From Marinospirillum sp031581385 (lineage in GTDB: Bacteria; Pseudomonadota; Gammaproteobacteria; Pseudomonadales; Halomonadaceae), in the NCBI RefSeq assembly GCF_044810985.1, contig NZ_CP085242.1:1488001-1552000 (forward strand): a DNA stretch of 64,000 nt, written 5' to 3'. Each line of letters begins with the position of its first letter. The first letter of the stretch is position 1. The notes beneath the pieces were generated by a model that worked only from the letters and a program-made list of their open reading frames with translations, was not told the DNA's origin and searched no databases. Below, piece after piece: positions 36,316-45,172 of the stretch. Made by a program: the position numbers and the translations under genes.

Positions 36316-37590
36316 ATGGCCTTTTTCGATATGTTCTCCCCGCTGACACTGTTTTTTATGGGTTTGATCGCCTTGATGACGATTTATTTTCATGGGCCGG
36401 TTTACTCTCTGCGCACTGTCAATGCCGCACCTTCCATTCTGACCAGTGTGGGTATTTTTGGCACCTTTCTGGGTATTGCTCTGGGGTTGATGGAGTTTGA
36501 TGCTGGCGATGTTGAGGCCAGTGTTCCCCAATTGATTGAAGGTTTGAAAACAGCTTTCTGGTCTTCCATTGCCGGGTTGTTCGGGGCGATGACCATCAAG
36601 TTGCGTCACGTTCTGAATCACGTACGGGGTATGGATGGCAGCACCCAGGTCACCGGGGCGACCATGGATGATCTGGCCACCCTGCTGGGGGATATTCGTC
36701 TGCTGCTGAAAAACTCCGGCCTGACCCGAATTGATGAGTACATGAAGAACAATGACCAGCGCCTTCAGGCCAGCCTGAAAAAGCTGGGTGAAGGGATCGG
36801 TGATTACCAGCAACAGATGGCTGATGCCAACTCCAAGGCCCTGGTTGCAGCTCTGGAAACCCTGCTGAAGGATTTCAATCAGCAGATCGGTGCCCAGTAT
36901 GGGGAAAACTTCCAGCAGTTGAATGCAGCCGTGGGCCAGATGCTGCAGTGGCAGGAAAACTATAAAGAAGAACTGGAAGCCCTGCTCAATGAACAGCGGG
37001 CCAATGGCCAGGTACTGGACAAGGCCACCGAAGCCTACAAGACCATGGTCGAGCACACCCAGTCCTTCAATGTTGTTGCCGATACCCTGGGTGAAGTCAT
37101 GTCTGGCTTGCAACAGCAGTCCGAGTCGCTGGGCAGTTATCTGGATTCGCTCGCCAACCTGGTCAACAAGGCCGGTGGTGGATTGCCCAAACTGGAAGAG
37201 CGGATTCATACCCTGACCGATGGTCTGGCCGGGCAACTGGATCGTCAGCATCAGCAAATGCAGAAGCTGATGGACAACTCGGCCAAGCGGGTGGCCTCCA
37301 GTGTCGAGCAGATGAATGACTTGCTGGGCCCACGCCTGGATGATCAACTGGGACGTCAGCAAAAACTCATGGAACGCAGCCTGGATCGCACCGAACAGCA
37401 GCTGGTGCGCATGGATGCCGCCCTGGAGCATGAATTGACTCACTCCCTGCAGACCTTTGGCAGTCAGCTTGCGGCCTTGTCGGAAAAATTCGTCAGCGAC
37501 TACACACCTCTGACCGACAAGTTGCGGGAACTGGTGCAGCTCTCTGAAAAAATTCAGAAAACCGCTGAGCGTAAAGCAGGTGATGCATGA
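36316..37590 (+). CDS. ZorA-like ion-channel motor protein (MotA/TolQ/ExbB superfamily) with long helical tail
   Basis: 424 aa from ATG 36316; TTG 36304 in frame lies close to AAGGA and cannot be excluded. Three membrane helices lie at about 8-25, 40-60 and 73-95, with the TolQ/ExbB/ZorA-type sequence PSILTSVGIFGTFLGIALGL and LKTAFWSSIAGLFGA. Residues 100-424 are almost wholly helical and coiled-coil-like, giving a cytoplasmic tail. Flagellar MotA has four helices and no such tail, and ExbB/TolQ are much shorter, so ZorA of Zorya defence is the closest architecture. It overlaps the next gene by 4 nt. The tail is shorter than I would expect for classical ZorA, so a different motor class is possible. 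Confidence 0.75.
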   Translation: MAFFDMFSPLTLFFMGLIALMTIYFHGPVYSLRTVNAAPSILTSVGIFGTFLGIALGLMEFDAGDVEASVPQLIEGLKTAFWSSIAGLFGAMTIKLRHVLNHVRGMDGSTQVTGATMDDLATLLGDIRLLLKNSGLTRIDEYMKNNDQRLQASLKKLGEGIGDYQQQMADANSKALVAALETLLKDFNQQIGAQYGENFQQLNAAVGQMLQWQENYKEELEALLNEQRANGQVLDKATEAYKTMVEHTQSFNVVADTLGEVMSGLQQQSESLGSYLDSLANLVNKAGGGLPKLEERIHTLTDGLAGQLDRQHQQMQKLMDNSAKRVASSVEQMNDLLGPRLDDQLGRQQKLMERSLDRTEQQLVRMDAALEHELTHSLQTFGSQLAALSEKFVSDYTPLTDKLRELVQLSEKIQKTAERKAGDA

Positions 37591-38336
37591 GCAGCCTGGA
37601 CCAGAACCAGGAAGAAGAAACCCTTGCCGGAGAAGAGGGGGCTCACTGGATTTCTGTCAGTGACCTCATGGCCGGCCTGATGATGGTGTTTCTGCTGGTG
37701 GCCGTGGTGTTTATGGTGATTGTGCAGAAAGAAAGTGAGCGCATGCGGGAAGTGGCGGAAATCTACCAGGATCTTCGGGAAGCCTTGTATGAAGATCTGC
37801 TGGAAGAGTTTGAAGAGGATCTACCAGGCTGGGGTGCCGAGCTGAGTCCCGATCTGGTGATCACCTTTCAGGACAGCGGTGCTCTTTATGAAATCGGTTC
37901 GGCCAATCTGCGCCCGCGTTTTGCGGAAATCCTGGAAGAATTTTTTCCTCGCTACGTGGGGGTCATTACCTCCGAGGAATACCGGGAAGATATTGAGGAG
38001 GTCAGGATCGAAGGTCATACTTCCAGTGAGTGGACCAATGCAGTCAGCGAAAATGATGCCTACATCAATAACATGCGCCTCTCCCAGGCACGCACCCGTT
38101 CCAGCCTGGAGTATGTGATCAACCTCCCTGAGGTCAACGCTGAAGAAGACTGGCTGAAACGCAACCTCACTGCCAATGGACTGTCTTCATCCCAGCCGAT
38201 TCTGAACCCTGACGGCAGCGAAAATGAAGAGTTATCCCGCCGGGTGGAATTTCGCGTACGGACTGATGCTGATTCACGTATTCGTGCCATTCTGGAAGAG
38301 CAACGCCGTCCCCTGCAGGAAGCTGAAGAGCCATGA
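37587..38336 (+). CDS. ZorB-like motor partner (MotB/OmpA family)
   Basis: 249 aa. A single membrane helix (about 24-46, SVSDLMAGLMMVFLLVAVVF) carries D26, the position of the ion-binding Asp in MotB/ZorB-type stators. After a helical linker an OmpA-like peptidoglycan-binding domain runs from about 103 to 235: IGSANLRPRFAEILEEFF, VRIEGHTSSEW, NMRLSQARTRSSLEYV and ELSRRVEFRV. It partners the preceding ZorA-like protein to form a proton- or sodium-driven unit anchored to the wall. It overlaps both neighbours by 4 nt. Confidence 0.8.
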   Translation: MSSLDQNQEEETLAGEEGAHWISVSDLMAGLMMVFLLVAVVFMVIVQKESERMREVAEIYQDLREALYEDLLEEFEEDLPGWGAELSPDLVITFQDSGALYEIGSANLRPRFAEILEEFFPRYVGVITSEEYREDIEEVRIEGHTSSEWTNAVSENDAYINNMRLSQARTRSSLEYVINLPEVNAEEDWLKRNLTANGLSSSQPILNPDGSENEELSRRVEFRVRTDADSRIRAILEEQRRPLQEAEEP

Positions 38337-38848
38337 AGCTGCCGGATTTCACTGAGTTCGAGCCTTTCAAACAACTGCGCCTGAGTATGAAAGCGCGCAA
38401 GGCCGGGCACTTTGAACTCTTTAATCCGGAAAAGCACCTGACGGGTCGGGAACGTTCCGAGCTGGATCAGCAGGGGCGCTTGGTATCCCTGCATCGCCTG
38501 AGGCGTTTTGCCGATGATACCTGGGGCCTGAAAAATTCCCGCCTGGTGATTTATCGGGCCGAGGATCATGACTATCACCTGGCCCAGTGTGAAGTAACGC
38601 AAGGCTGGGAACCCGGCCAGCAGGTTTGGGTGACCTCACGGCGTACGGGCAGTTTGCCCCTGGGGCCGCAGGGTGAGACAAACCGCCAGGTCTGTGCTCA
38701 TTGCCTGCAGCTTCTGGGCTACAAGGGTTTTGATCTTAATCGCAACCGCAAGATTGCCTACAGCAAAAACCTGCTGAAAGTCTTTTCCCGGGATGAGTTT
38801 TTTCAGGTCTACACGCTTTACCCTGTGCAGGGCGTTGGGGAACGCTGA
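38333..38848 (+). CDS. Unknown soluble protein with CxxC, third gene of motor operon
   Basis: 171 aa, basic, without membrane segments; not recognised. The C-terminal part has a CxxC pair, RQVCAHCLQLLGYKGF (C121, C124), followed by KIAYSKNLLKVFSRDEFFQVY. The CxxC followed by a LGYKGF-like helix looks like half of a zinc knuckle or HNH-like finger, but a full metal site cannot be assembled with confidence. It overlaps the ZorB-like gene by 4 nt and the next gene by 1 nt. It does not resemble ZorC, the ZorD helicase or the ZorE nuclease in length or motifs. Confidence 0.6.
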   Translation: MKLPDFTEFEPFKQLRLSMKARKAGHFELFNPEKHLTGRERSELDQQGRLVSLHRLRRFADDTWGLKNSRLVIYRAEDHDYHLAQCEVTQGWEPGQQVWVTSRRTGSLPLGPQGETNRQVCAHCLQLLGYKGFDLNRNRKIAYSKNLLKVFSRDEFFQVYTLYPVQGVGER

Positions 38849-39636
38849 TGCTGTCCCTTCTTGCACTTGTTGCCGCTTTTGCGGATCTTTTGATCTGGCG
38901 ATTCCTACCCTCAGGCTGGCAGGACTGGCTGTTTTTTCCCTTACTGTTTTTTATCACCTGGGTGATTTTCAATCTGCGTCTGGATCTGGCCCGACAAAAA
39001 CGCCAGGTCTGGCTGGCTCAGTACCTGAATGCTGAAAGTTCTCTGGTTCGGCGCCTGCAAGTGGGTTGGCTGGGTGTGATCAGTCAACTGTTGGCCAGCC
39101 TGCTGCTGGCACTGTTGCTGTTATTGCAGGTGCTGCTGATTTCTCCCTGGTTGCTTCTAGTACTGGCCAGCAGTTTGCTGGTGTTACCAACCCTGGAGAA
39201 AATTCTCAGCGAACGCCTGGGTGCTGCGATTCAACCGGCTTACCGTAAACTGCTCTTCTGTCGTTGGTTGGTGAGCGCTAACACTCTGGTTTTGACTTTG
39301 TTATTGATGCTGGCTTTTATCTACCAGCCCCAGCCCTGGCTGGTGGGGAAGAGTTGGAGTCAGGCCATGGCAGAGCACCTGGATGTGAGTCGCACGGCTG
39401 AATTGCTGGGCTTTCTGGAACGCAGTGTGCAATTGCTGGATCTGACTCAGAAATGGGCATTGCAGAATTTTGTTGGTAATCTGGAACAGGCAGGCTGGTT
39501 GGGCTTGCTGACCTGGTTGCTCCTGGCAGGGGTCATGGCTAGTCTGGCTCTGGCCACCAGTTATTGGCTGGTGGCCGCTGACTATTTGATTCGAGGTCTG
39601 GATGACAAACAATCCACAGACACAGAGCACTCATAG
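38848..39636 (+). CDS. Multi-pass membrane protein of unknown function, fourth gene of motor operon
   Basis: 262 aa, very Leu-rich. About five to six membrane segments are visible, near residues 1-17, 25-45, 75-115 (probably two), 140-158 and 220-245. No family was recognised. It overlaps the upstream gene by one base (TGATG) and the downstream gene by 35 nt, so its expression is tied to the motor. It could be a membrane adaptor of the ZorAB-like unit, by context only. Confidence 0.62.
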   Translation: MLSLLALVAAFADLLIWRFLPSGWQDWLFFPLLFFITWVIFNLRLDLARQKRQVWLAQYLNAESSLVRRLQVGWLGVISQLLASLLLALLLLLQVLLISPWLLLVLASSLLVLPTLEKILSERLGAAIQPAYRKLLFCRWLVSANTLVLTLLLMLAFIYQPQPWLVGKSWSQAMAEHLDVSRTAELLGFLERSVQLLDLTQKWALQNFVGNLEQAGWLGLLTWLLLAGVMASLALATSYWLVAADYLIRGLDDKQSTDTEHS

Positions 39637-40741
39637 CGCCACAGCTCCCGGCAGGGGCAAGCGTGGCCTGCTCATCAGTTTGGCTATTCTGCTGCTGATT
39701 CTGGCAACTCTCAGCTACAGTCAGCGTCATTTGCTGCAAAGTCATTTTTTTGCCAGCGATGACCAGCCACTGGTGCGCAGTCTTTTGCGGGGAGAAACCC
39801 TGACGCTCACTCAGGAAGACTATCAGGATTTCACCAGCCAGTTGGTCGCCATAAATGCCACCCAGGATGCCCGACTGCAGGAATCACTGAATGACTGGCT
39901 GGCGCAGGAGGCCCTGGAAGTGCGCCAGGCGGCAGAGGCCGGGGTCAACAACTACCTGGATTGGTATTATTCACTGACCGGCTCCTACTTGCGTTTGTTT
40001 GTGGCCGTGACCGGTGATCTCGATGAATTGCTGATTGATAAGATGCAACAGCATCTGCTGGATGACAGTCAGTTGCATACAGCCTGGCGCGAGCACCTCA
40101 GCGCCATCAACCCACAAGTTGTTGCCACCTGGCAAACGCTGGGGGACGGTTATGTTTCCTCCCGGCTGGATGACTTGCAGGAAGAATTTCGCCAACGGGA
40201 AAAACCACAGCACGCTAAGCTTGCAGATGATGATCCGCGTATTGAGAAAATGGCCTTGCAGCAGGATCTGCAAAATTGGGTCAGACCCAGTGAAACGGAT
40301 CTGCGTCGCTGGCAAATCAGTGCAGGTAGTGGTGCTCTGGTCGGGGCTGCCATTGCTTTGCCGACGGGGCGTCTGATGGCCGCCCGCCTGGCCAGTGCTC
40401 CGGCAGCCCAGGCAGCCAGCCGGATTATTCGTCGTTACCTGGCCCGTTTGCCCGCGCGACTGGCTATACAATCGGCGACCAGCGGTGCGGCAGCTGCAGC
40501 AACTGCGCCCAGTGGGCCGGGAGCCTTGCTGACCGGTATCGGTGTTTTTACTGCCATGACCGCAGCAGATTGGGCTCTGTTGAAAGTGGAAGAAATCAAA
40601 TACCGGGATGAACTCCAGTCGGCTTTGCTCGAGGAAATTGAAACCAGCTTTATTCAAAACGGGCAACAACGCATCAAGAACCAGTTTAACCGCTACCAGC
40701 AGGGCCGTGAACAGCAAGGCTTTTATCTGCTGAATAACTAG
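39602..40741 (+). CDS. Membrane-anchored protein of unknown function, fifth gene of motor operon
   Basis: 379 aa. One N-terminal membrane helix (about 22-40, RGLLISLAILLLILATLSY) precedes a mainly helical extracytoplasmic or cytoplasmic domain. An Ala/Gly-rich hydrophobic stretch occurs around 240-325 (SGALVGAAIALPTGRLMAA, TGIGVFTAMTAADWALL) and could insert in the membrane, somewhat like pore-forming or glycine-zipper proteins. No family was recognised. The start lies 35 nt inside the previous gene. It is the last gene of the operon; tas begins 27 nt later with its own ribosome site. Confidence 0.6.
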   Translation: MTNNPQTQSTHSATAPGRGKRGLLISLAILLLILATLSYSQRHLLQSHFFASDDQPLVRSLLRGETLTLTQEDYQDFTSQLVAINATQDARLQESLNDWLAQEALEVRQAAEAGVNNYLDWYYSLTGSYLRLFVAVTGDLDELLIDKMQQHLLDDSQLHTAWREHLSAINPQVVATWQTLGDGYVSSRLDDLQEEFRQREKPQHAKLADDDPRIEKMALQQDLQNWVRPSETDLRRWQISAGSGALVGAAIALPTGRLMAARLASAPAAQAASRIIRRYLARLPARLAIQSATSGAAAAATAPSGPGALLTGIGVFTAMTAADWALLKVEEIKYRDELQSALLEEIETSFIQNGQQRIKNQFNRYQQGREQQGFYLLNN

Positions 40742-40768
40742 AGTATCCATCTAAAAACAGGAGAAGGC

Positions 40769-41806
40769 ATGGAATATCGCAAGTTGGGTCAAACTTCGTT
40801 GAAGGTTTCCAAAATCTGCCTGGGCACCATGACCTGGGGTGAGCAAAACTCTGAAGCCGAAGCTCATGAACAACTGGATGCTGCCATTGCAGCCGGAGTT
40901 AATTTTATTGATACCGCTGAAATGTATCCGGTGCCGCCCAAAGCGGACACCCAGGGCCTGACCGAGCAGTATCTGGGCAGCTGGCTGAAAAAACAGCAGC
41001 AAAGAGACAAGCTGGTCATTGCCAGCAAGGTCGTGGGGCGCTCGGAAAACATGACCTACCTGCGTGACGGCCCGAGACTCAATGCCCGACAGATCAAACA
41101 GGCCTGTGAAGCCAGCCTGAAACGCTTGCAGACGGACTACCTGGATCTTTACCAGATTCACTGGCCCGAACGAAAAGCCAATTTTTTCGGGCAACTGGGT
41201 TATCAACACCAGGAGGATGAACAGGCCATCAGCATTGAAGAAACCCTGAAAGCCTGTGAAGACTTGGTCAAGGAAGGCAAGGTGCGTTATCTGGGGATTT
41301 CCAATGAAACCTCCTGGGGCCTGCACGAATACCTGCGCCTGAGTAACGAACAACAACTGCCGCGCATTCAGTCGATCCAGAACCCCTATAACCTGTTGAA
41401 TCGCACCTTTGAAGTGGGGCTGGCAGAAATGGCCATTCGCGAAGAGGTCGGATTGCTGGCCTATTCGCCCCTGGGCTTTGGCGTTTTGAGCGGCAAGTAC
41501 CTCAACCAGGCGAAACCGGCCGGTGCCCGCCTGACACTCTATGAACGTTTTCAGCGTTACACCTCCCCCCTGGCTGAAAAAACAACGGCCCGGTATGTTC
41601 AGCTGGCGCAGGATTCTGGTCTGGACCCGGCCCAGATGGCTCTGGCTTTTGTCACTCAGCGCCCCTTTGTGACCAGTAACATCATTGGAGCCACCACCCT
41701 GGAACAACTGCAAAATAACCTGGAGTCAGCTAACCTAACTCTGACTGATGAACAACTGGACGCGATTGAGCAGATCCACTTGGAACAGCCAAACCCCTGC
41801 CCCTGA
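40769..41806 (+). CDS. tas: Aldo/keto reductase Tas
   Basis: 345 aa. This NADPH-dependent (beta/alpha)8 oxidoreductase closely follows E. coli Tas: LGLGTMTWGEQNSEAEAHEQ-like N-terminus, DTAEMYPVPPKADTQGLTE with the catalytic Asp/Tyr, the Lys in IASKVVG, the His in LYQIHWPERK, and RIQSIQNPYNLLNRTFEVGL. The physiological substrate is not known. AGGAGAAGGC precedes the ATG. Confidence 0.92.
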   Translation: MEYRKLGQTSLKVSKICLGTMTWGEQNSEAEAHEQLDAAIAAGVNFIDTAEMYPVPPKADTQGLTEQYLGSWLKKQQQRDKLVIASKVVGRSENMTYLRDGPRLNARQIKQACEASLKRLQTDYLDLYQIHWPERKANFFGQLGYQHQEDEQAISIEETLKACEDLVKEGKVRYLGISNETSWGLHEYLRLSNEQQLPRIQSIQNPYNLLNRTFEVGLAEMAIREEVGLLAYSPLGFGVLSGKYLNQAKPAGARLTLYERFQRYTSPLAEKTTARYVQLAQDSGLDPAQMALAFVTQRPFVTSNIIGATTLEQLQNNLESANLTLTDEQLDAIEQIHLEQPNPCP

Positions 41807-41841
41807 GGCCATTCAGAAATTCTTTGCAAAAGTGTTGATCT

Positions 41842-42570
41842 ATGCCTTTACCCAGCGTCACCTTCGACAAGGTTTTTAAAGGATTTTCCACTCAGCGCCT
41901 TTTTGAAGGTGTCAGCCTGGAGTTGCCCCGCCGTCAGGTGACCGCTCTGGTGGGTGCCAGTGGTTGCGGGAAATCCACCCTGCTGCAACTGATCAACGGC
42001 TTGTTGCGACCCGATGCCGGTGAAGTGCGAATTTTCGGGGAGCCGATTGATTATGGAAAGTTGCCACAGCTACGCCGCAAAATGGGCTATGCCGTGCAGC
42101 AGATCGGTTTGTTCCCGCATCTGACGGTGAAAGGCAATATTACCCTGATGGCTGGACTGGAAGGCTGGAGCAAAGAACAGATCACGGCCAGGGTTCATAA
42201 GCTGTTTCAATTCATGTATCTGGATCTGGCTCTGCTGGAACGCTATCCGCATGAGATTTCCGGGGGGCAGGCGCAAAGGGTGGGCCTGTGCCGGGCCATG
42301 ATGCTGGACCCGGACCTGCTTTTGCTGGATGAGGCCTTTTCCGCAGTCGACCCCATTACCCGCGTGGATGTTCATTCCCGCTTTCAGGAGCTTCAGGCAG
42401 CAGAAGCGCGCAGCGTGATCCTGGTCACCCACGACATTCAGGAAGCCATCAAGCTGGCTGATTTCATGGTGGTTCTGGATCCCGGCATTGTGCTCCAGGC
42501 CGATCACCCTCAGGCCATTGTTGATAACCCAGCCAATACCCAGGTGGCTCGCCTGCTGGAGGCACGCTGA
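41842..42570 (+). CDS. Osmoprotectant (glycine betaine/choline type) ABC transporter ATPase
   Basis: 242 aa. Walker A GASGCGKSTLLQLINGLL, Q-loop QQIGLFPHL, signature ISGGQAQRVGLCRAMM (Gly-Gly-Gln), Walker B DLLLLDEAFSAVD and switch His in VILVTHDIQEA are all present. There is no C-terminal CBS pair, so it is the short OsmV/OpuCA-like form. It overlaps the next gene, which encodes both remaining parts, by one base. Confidence 0.92.
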   Translation: MPLPSVTFDKVFKGFSTQRLFEGVSLELPRRQVTALVGASGCGKSTLLQLINGLLRPDAGEVRIFGEPIDYGKLPQLRRKMGYAVQQIGLFPHLTVKGNITLMAGLEGWSKEQITARVHKLFQFMYLDLALLERYPHEISGGQAQRVGLCRAMMLDPDLLLLDEAFSAVDPITRVDVHSRFQELQAAEARSVILVTHDIQEAIKLADFMVVLDPGIVLQADHPQAIVDNPANTQVARLLEAR

Positions 42571-44051
42571 TGTTGAGGTTACTGTTACTGCTGGGCTGTC
42601 TGCTGCTGGCCGGTTTCACTTCTGCCCAGACCCTGACCGTGGGATCAAAAATGGACAGCGAAGGGCGTTTGCTGGGGGAGATCTTTGCCCAGAAACTGGA
42701 AGCCGATGGTTTTCAGGTTCAGCGCCAACTGGGGCTGGGAAGCACCTCCGTAACCTGGCAGGCACTGCAGGGTGGGGATATTGATATCTACCCTGAATAC
42801 ACCGGCACCCTGGCGCTGAGCCTGCTGGGACTGGAAACCACGCCCGAGCTTTCCAGGCTCAATGAGAAGCTGGAAAACTTCAGGCTCAAGGCCTTGCCTT
42901 CGCTGGGTTTTAACAATACCTATGCTTTGACGATGCAGGCTGCAATGGCTGAAGAAAAAGACATCCAGCGCATCAGTGATCTGCCTGCACATGAAGAGCT
43001 GCGTCTGGGTTTTTCGCATGAATTCATTCAACGCAATGATGGCTGGCCGGGCTTGAAAGAGACTTATGAACTGCCGTTCACTCCGCTTGGGGTGGAACAT
43101 GGTCTGGCTTATGAAGCCATCCAGGCGGGGCGAATTGATATCACTGATGCCTACTCAACGGATGGTGACCTGGAGCGCTTCAATCTGATTCTGCTGGAAG
43201 ATGATCGTGATTATTTTCCGCAGTACCTTGCCTTGCCACTGGTGAGAGCCGACCTGCCTCTGGCCGTCCACGCCAGCCTGGAAGAGCTGGCGGGTCTCCT
43301 GAATGAAACCCGGATGCAGGCACTGAATGCGCAGATTTCTTCACAGGAAGCGGGTTTCACTGAAGTGGCCCATGATTTTCTGCTTGAGGAAGGCCTGATT
43401 GTCGATGAGCAACGCAAGTTCAGTGGTCTAAAATGGGATAAACTGGATGTTAATCTGCTGGAGCATCTGCAACTGACCCTGCTGGCTTTATTCCTCGCCT
43501 GCCTGGTTGGCCTGCCTCTGGCCATTCTTGTTTATCGCAGCCCACGCATTTCTCAGGCGGTGCTTTATGTGGCCGGTTTACTGCAGACCATCCCTTCCAT
43601 CGCCCTGCTGGCCTTGATGATCCCGCTCTTTGGCATCGGTTTTCTGCCCGCGATCATCGCGTTGTTTCTTTATTCCCTGCTGCCGATTCTGCGTGCTGCG
43701 GTCACCTCCCTGTTGACGGTGAACCCGCTTCTGGTCAAGGTCAGTCTGGGTATGGGGATGACCCGCAAGGAGCAGCTCAAGTACATCCTCTTGCCGCTGG
43801 CAGCTCCCAATCTATTGGTGGGGATCAAAACAGCCGCCATCATCAATATCGGCACTGCCACCCTGGCTGCATTCATCGGAGCCGGGGGGCTGGGTGAGCC
43901 CATCGTCACCGGTCTGGCGCTGAATGATCACACTCTGGTGCTCTATGGTGCCATCCCCGCCGCTCTCATGGCGATAGTGACGGAGTTGCTTTTTAATCTT
44001 GCAGAACGTCGCTGGATACCGGCCCACCTGAGAGGAATCCAGAGTCAGTAG
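42570..44051 (+). CDS. Fused substrate-binding protein and permease of osmoprotectant ABC transporter
   Basis: 493 aa. A signal peptide (about 1-19) precedes an OpuAC-type binding domain (about 22-290: LTVGSKMDSEGRLLGEIFAQ, DIYPEYTGTLALSLLG, DAYSTDGDLERFNLILLEDD). A BPD-type permease with five or more helices follows (about 300-480), with the EAA-like loop VSLGMGMTRKEQLKYILLPLAAP. Binding domain first and permease second is a known fusion for this family. Together with the upstream ATPase it is a complete two-gene importer, probably for betaine or choline in saline conditions. Confidence 0.92.
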   Translation: MLRLLLLLGCLLLAGFTSAQTLTVGSKMDSEGRLLGEIFAQKLEADGFQVQRQLGLGSTSVTWQALQGGDIDIYPEYTGTLALSLLGLETTPELSRLNEKLENFRLKALPSLGFNNTYALTMQAAMAEEKDIQRISDLPAHEELRLGFSHEFIQRNDGWPGLKETYELPFTPLGVEHGLAYEAIQAGRIDITDAYSTDGDLERFNLILLEDDRDYFPQYLALPLVRADLPLAVHASLEELAGLLNETRMQALNAQISSQEAGFTEVAHDFLLEEGLIVDEQRKFSGLKWDKLDVNLLEHLQLTLLALFLACLVGLPLAILVYRSPRISQAVLYVAGLLQTIPSIALLALMIPLFGIGFLPAIIALFLYSLLPILRAAVTSLLTVNPLLVKVSLGMGMTRKEQLKYILLPLAAPNLLVGIKTAAIINIGTATLAAFIGAGGLGEPIVTGLALNDHTLVLYGAIPAALMAIVTELLFNLAERRWIPAHLRGIQSQ

Positions 44052-44507
44052 GCAGAAACTACAAGGGGTTGCGGAAGCTTTATAATGCAGTTGTATAGCG
44101 GTTTTTATTGGTGCCCCGATCAGGAGGCAGGGACTAACGGTATCGTTTGTATCTTGTTGAATTTTAAGAGTATATGAGTGGCGTTCGTTCGTCAATAGGT
44201 GCTGAGTGATACCCTGTGTGATACCGCTGCCTTCATAAATTGACCAAAAATCTGTCAGCCTATTTAGATGTTCTGCACTTCCAGCTTTCCCCCTATACCC
44301 CGTTCTTGAAGCCCAGGCTCAACACCTTTTAGCCAAGGGGGAGCGGGGTGGAGGTGGTGTCCAACAAAGTAAGCATACTTGACACGCTTTAGCCCATAGC
44401 TCAAGCCCGCGTGTTGTCGTGTCCAAGTGAGTTGAATAATTATTTATTGACACAACGTAAAGATAACCCTAGAGTTACCTGGACACTAACACTTAGGGGG
44501 AATCATC
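44052..44507 (+). promoter_or_regulatory. Recombinase promoter and res-like repeats (456-nt gap)
   Basis: The promoter TTGACA (44447-44452), 17-nt spacer, TAGAGT (44470-44475) is good for a sigma70 site. The heptamer GTGTCCA occurs at 44357-44363 and 44419-44425 and in inverse form, TGGACAC, at 44480-44486, which overlaps the transcription start. Serine resolvases bind repeated inverted half-sites just upstream of their own gene, so these could be a res site and self-regulating operator. No gene was seen in the gap. Confidence 0.55.
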
Positions 44508-45065
44508 ATGTCAGGCCAGCACCTTGCTTATATTCGCGTATCCTCAGTAGACCAGAACACAGACCGACAGTTAGACGGGATGGAGTTTGATGAACGCTTC
44601 ACAGACAAGGTAAGCGGTAAGGATACGAACAGACCCGCGCTAACTGAGTGCCTACGCCATGCCCGCAAAGGGGACACGCTGCATGTTCACAGTATCGACC
44701 GCCTAGCCCGCAATATGTCCGACCTAATGCAGTTGGTCAGTGACCTAACGGGACGCGGGGTAACTGTTCAGTTTCACAAGGAGAACCTGGCCTTCACTGG
44801 TGAGGCAAATCCATTCCAGACCCTACAGCTTCAAATGATGGGAGCCTTTGCAGAGTTTGAGCGATCAATGATTAGGGAGCGACAAAAGGAAGGCATAGCC
44901 ATAGCCAAGAGGAAAGGGAAGCAGATAGGAGCTAAAAGGAAGCTGACCCCTGAACAGGTGGCTGAGATACGTTGTAAGCTGGCCTCAGGTGGCACAAAGA
45001 AGGATGTAGCCCAGGAGTACGGGGTAAGTAGACAGACCCTTTACACGGCCCTAGAGACGGTCTGA
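44508..45065 (+). CDS. Serine recombinase (resolvase/invertase family)
   Basis: 185 aa. The catalytic Ser is in AYIRVSSVDQNTDRQ near residue 12-13. The catalytic Arg and conserved IDRLARNMSDL and GAFAEFERSMIRERQKEGI blocks follow, and a C-terminal helix-turn-helix reads TKKDVAQEYGVSRQTLYTAL. The size and layout are Tn3-type resolvase/Pin. GGGGGAATCATC is the ribosome site. No Tn3 transposase is near, so it may resolve a plasmid-like or decayed element, or act on the repeats around it. Codon choice (for example CTA, AGG, GGG) is unlike the neighbouring core genes, indicating transfer. Confidence 0.9.
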   Translation: MSGQHLAYIRVSSVDQNTDRQLDGMEFDERFTDKVSGKDTNRPALTECLRHARKGDTLHVHSIDRLARNMSDLMQLVSDLTGRGVTVQFHKENLAFTGEANPFQTLQLQMMGAFAEFERSMIRERQKEGIAIAKRKGKQIGAKRKLTPEQVAEIRCKLASGGTKKDVAQEYGVSRQTLYTALETV

Positions 45066-45172
45066 GGGCTTATAGCCCACACCTTAGGAGTAATGGGTTT
45101 CTTATAGCTTTTGGCTATATGCGTGCCTGTTCTCCTGTTGTTTTCGCTGTGTCTGACTTGAAGGCTGTGTCT

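Noticed and set aside
36316..38336. Flagellar stator motAB
   Set aside because: The first protein has three helices and a long coiled tail rather than MotA's four helices and about 280 residues, and no other flagellar gene is near.
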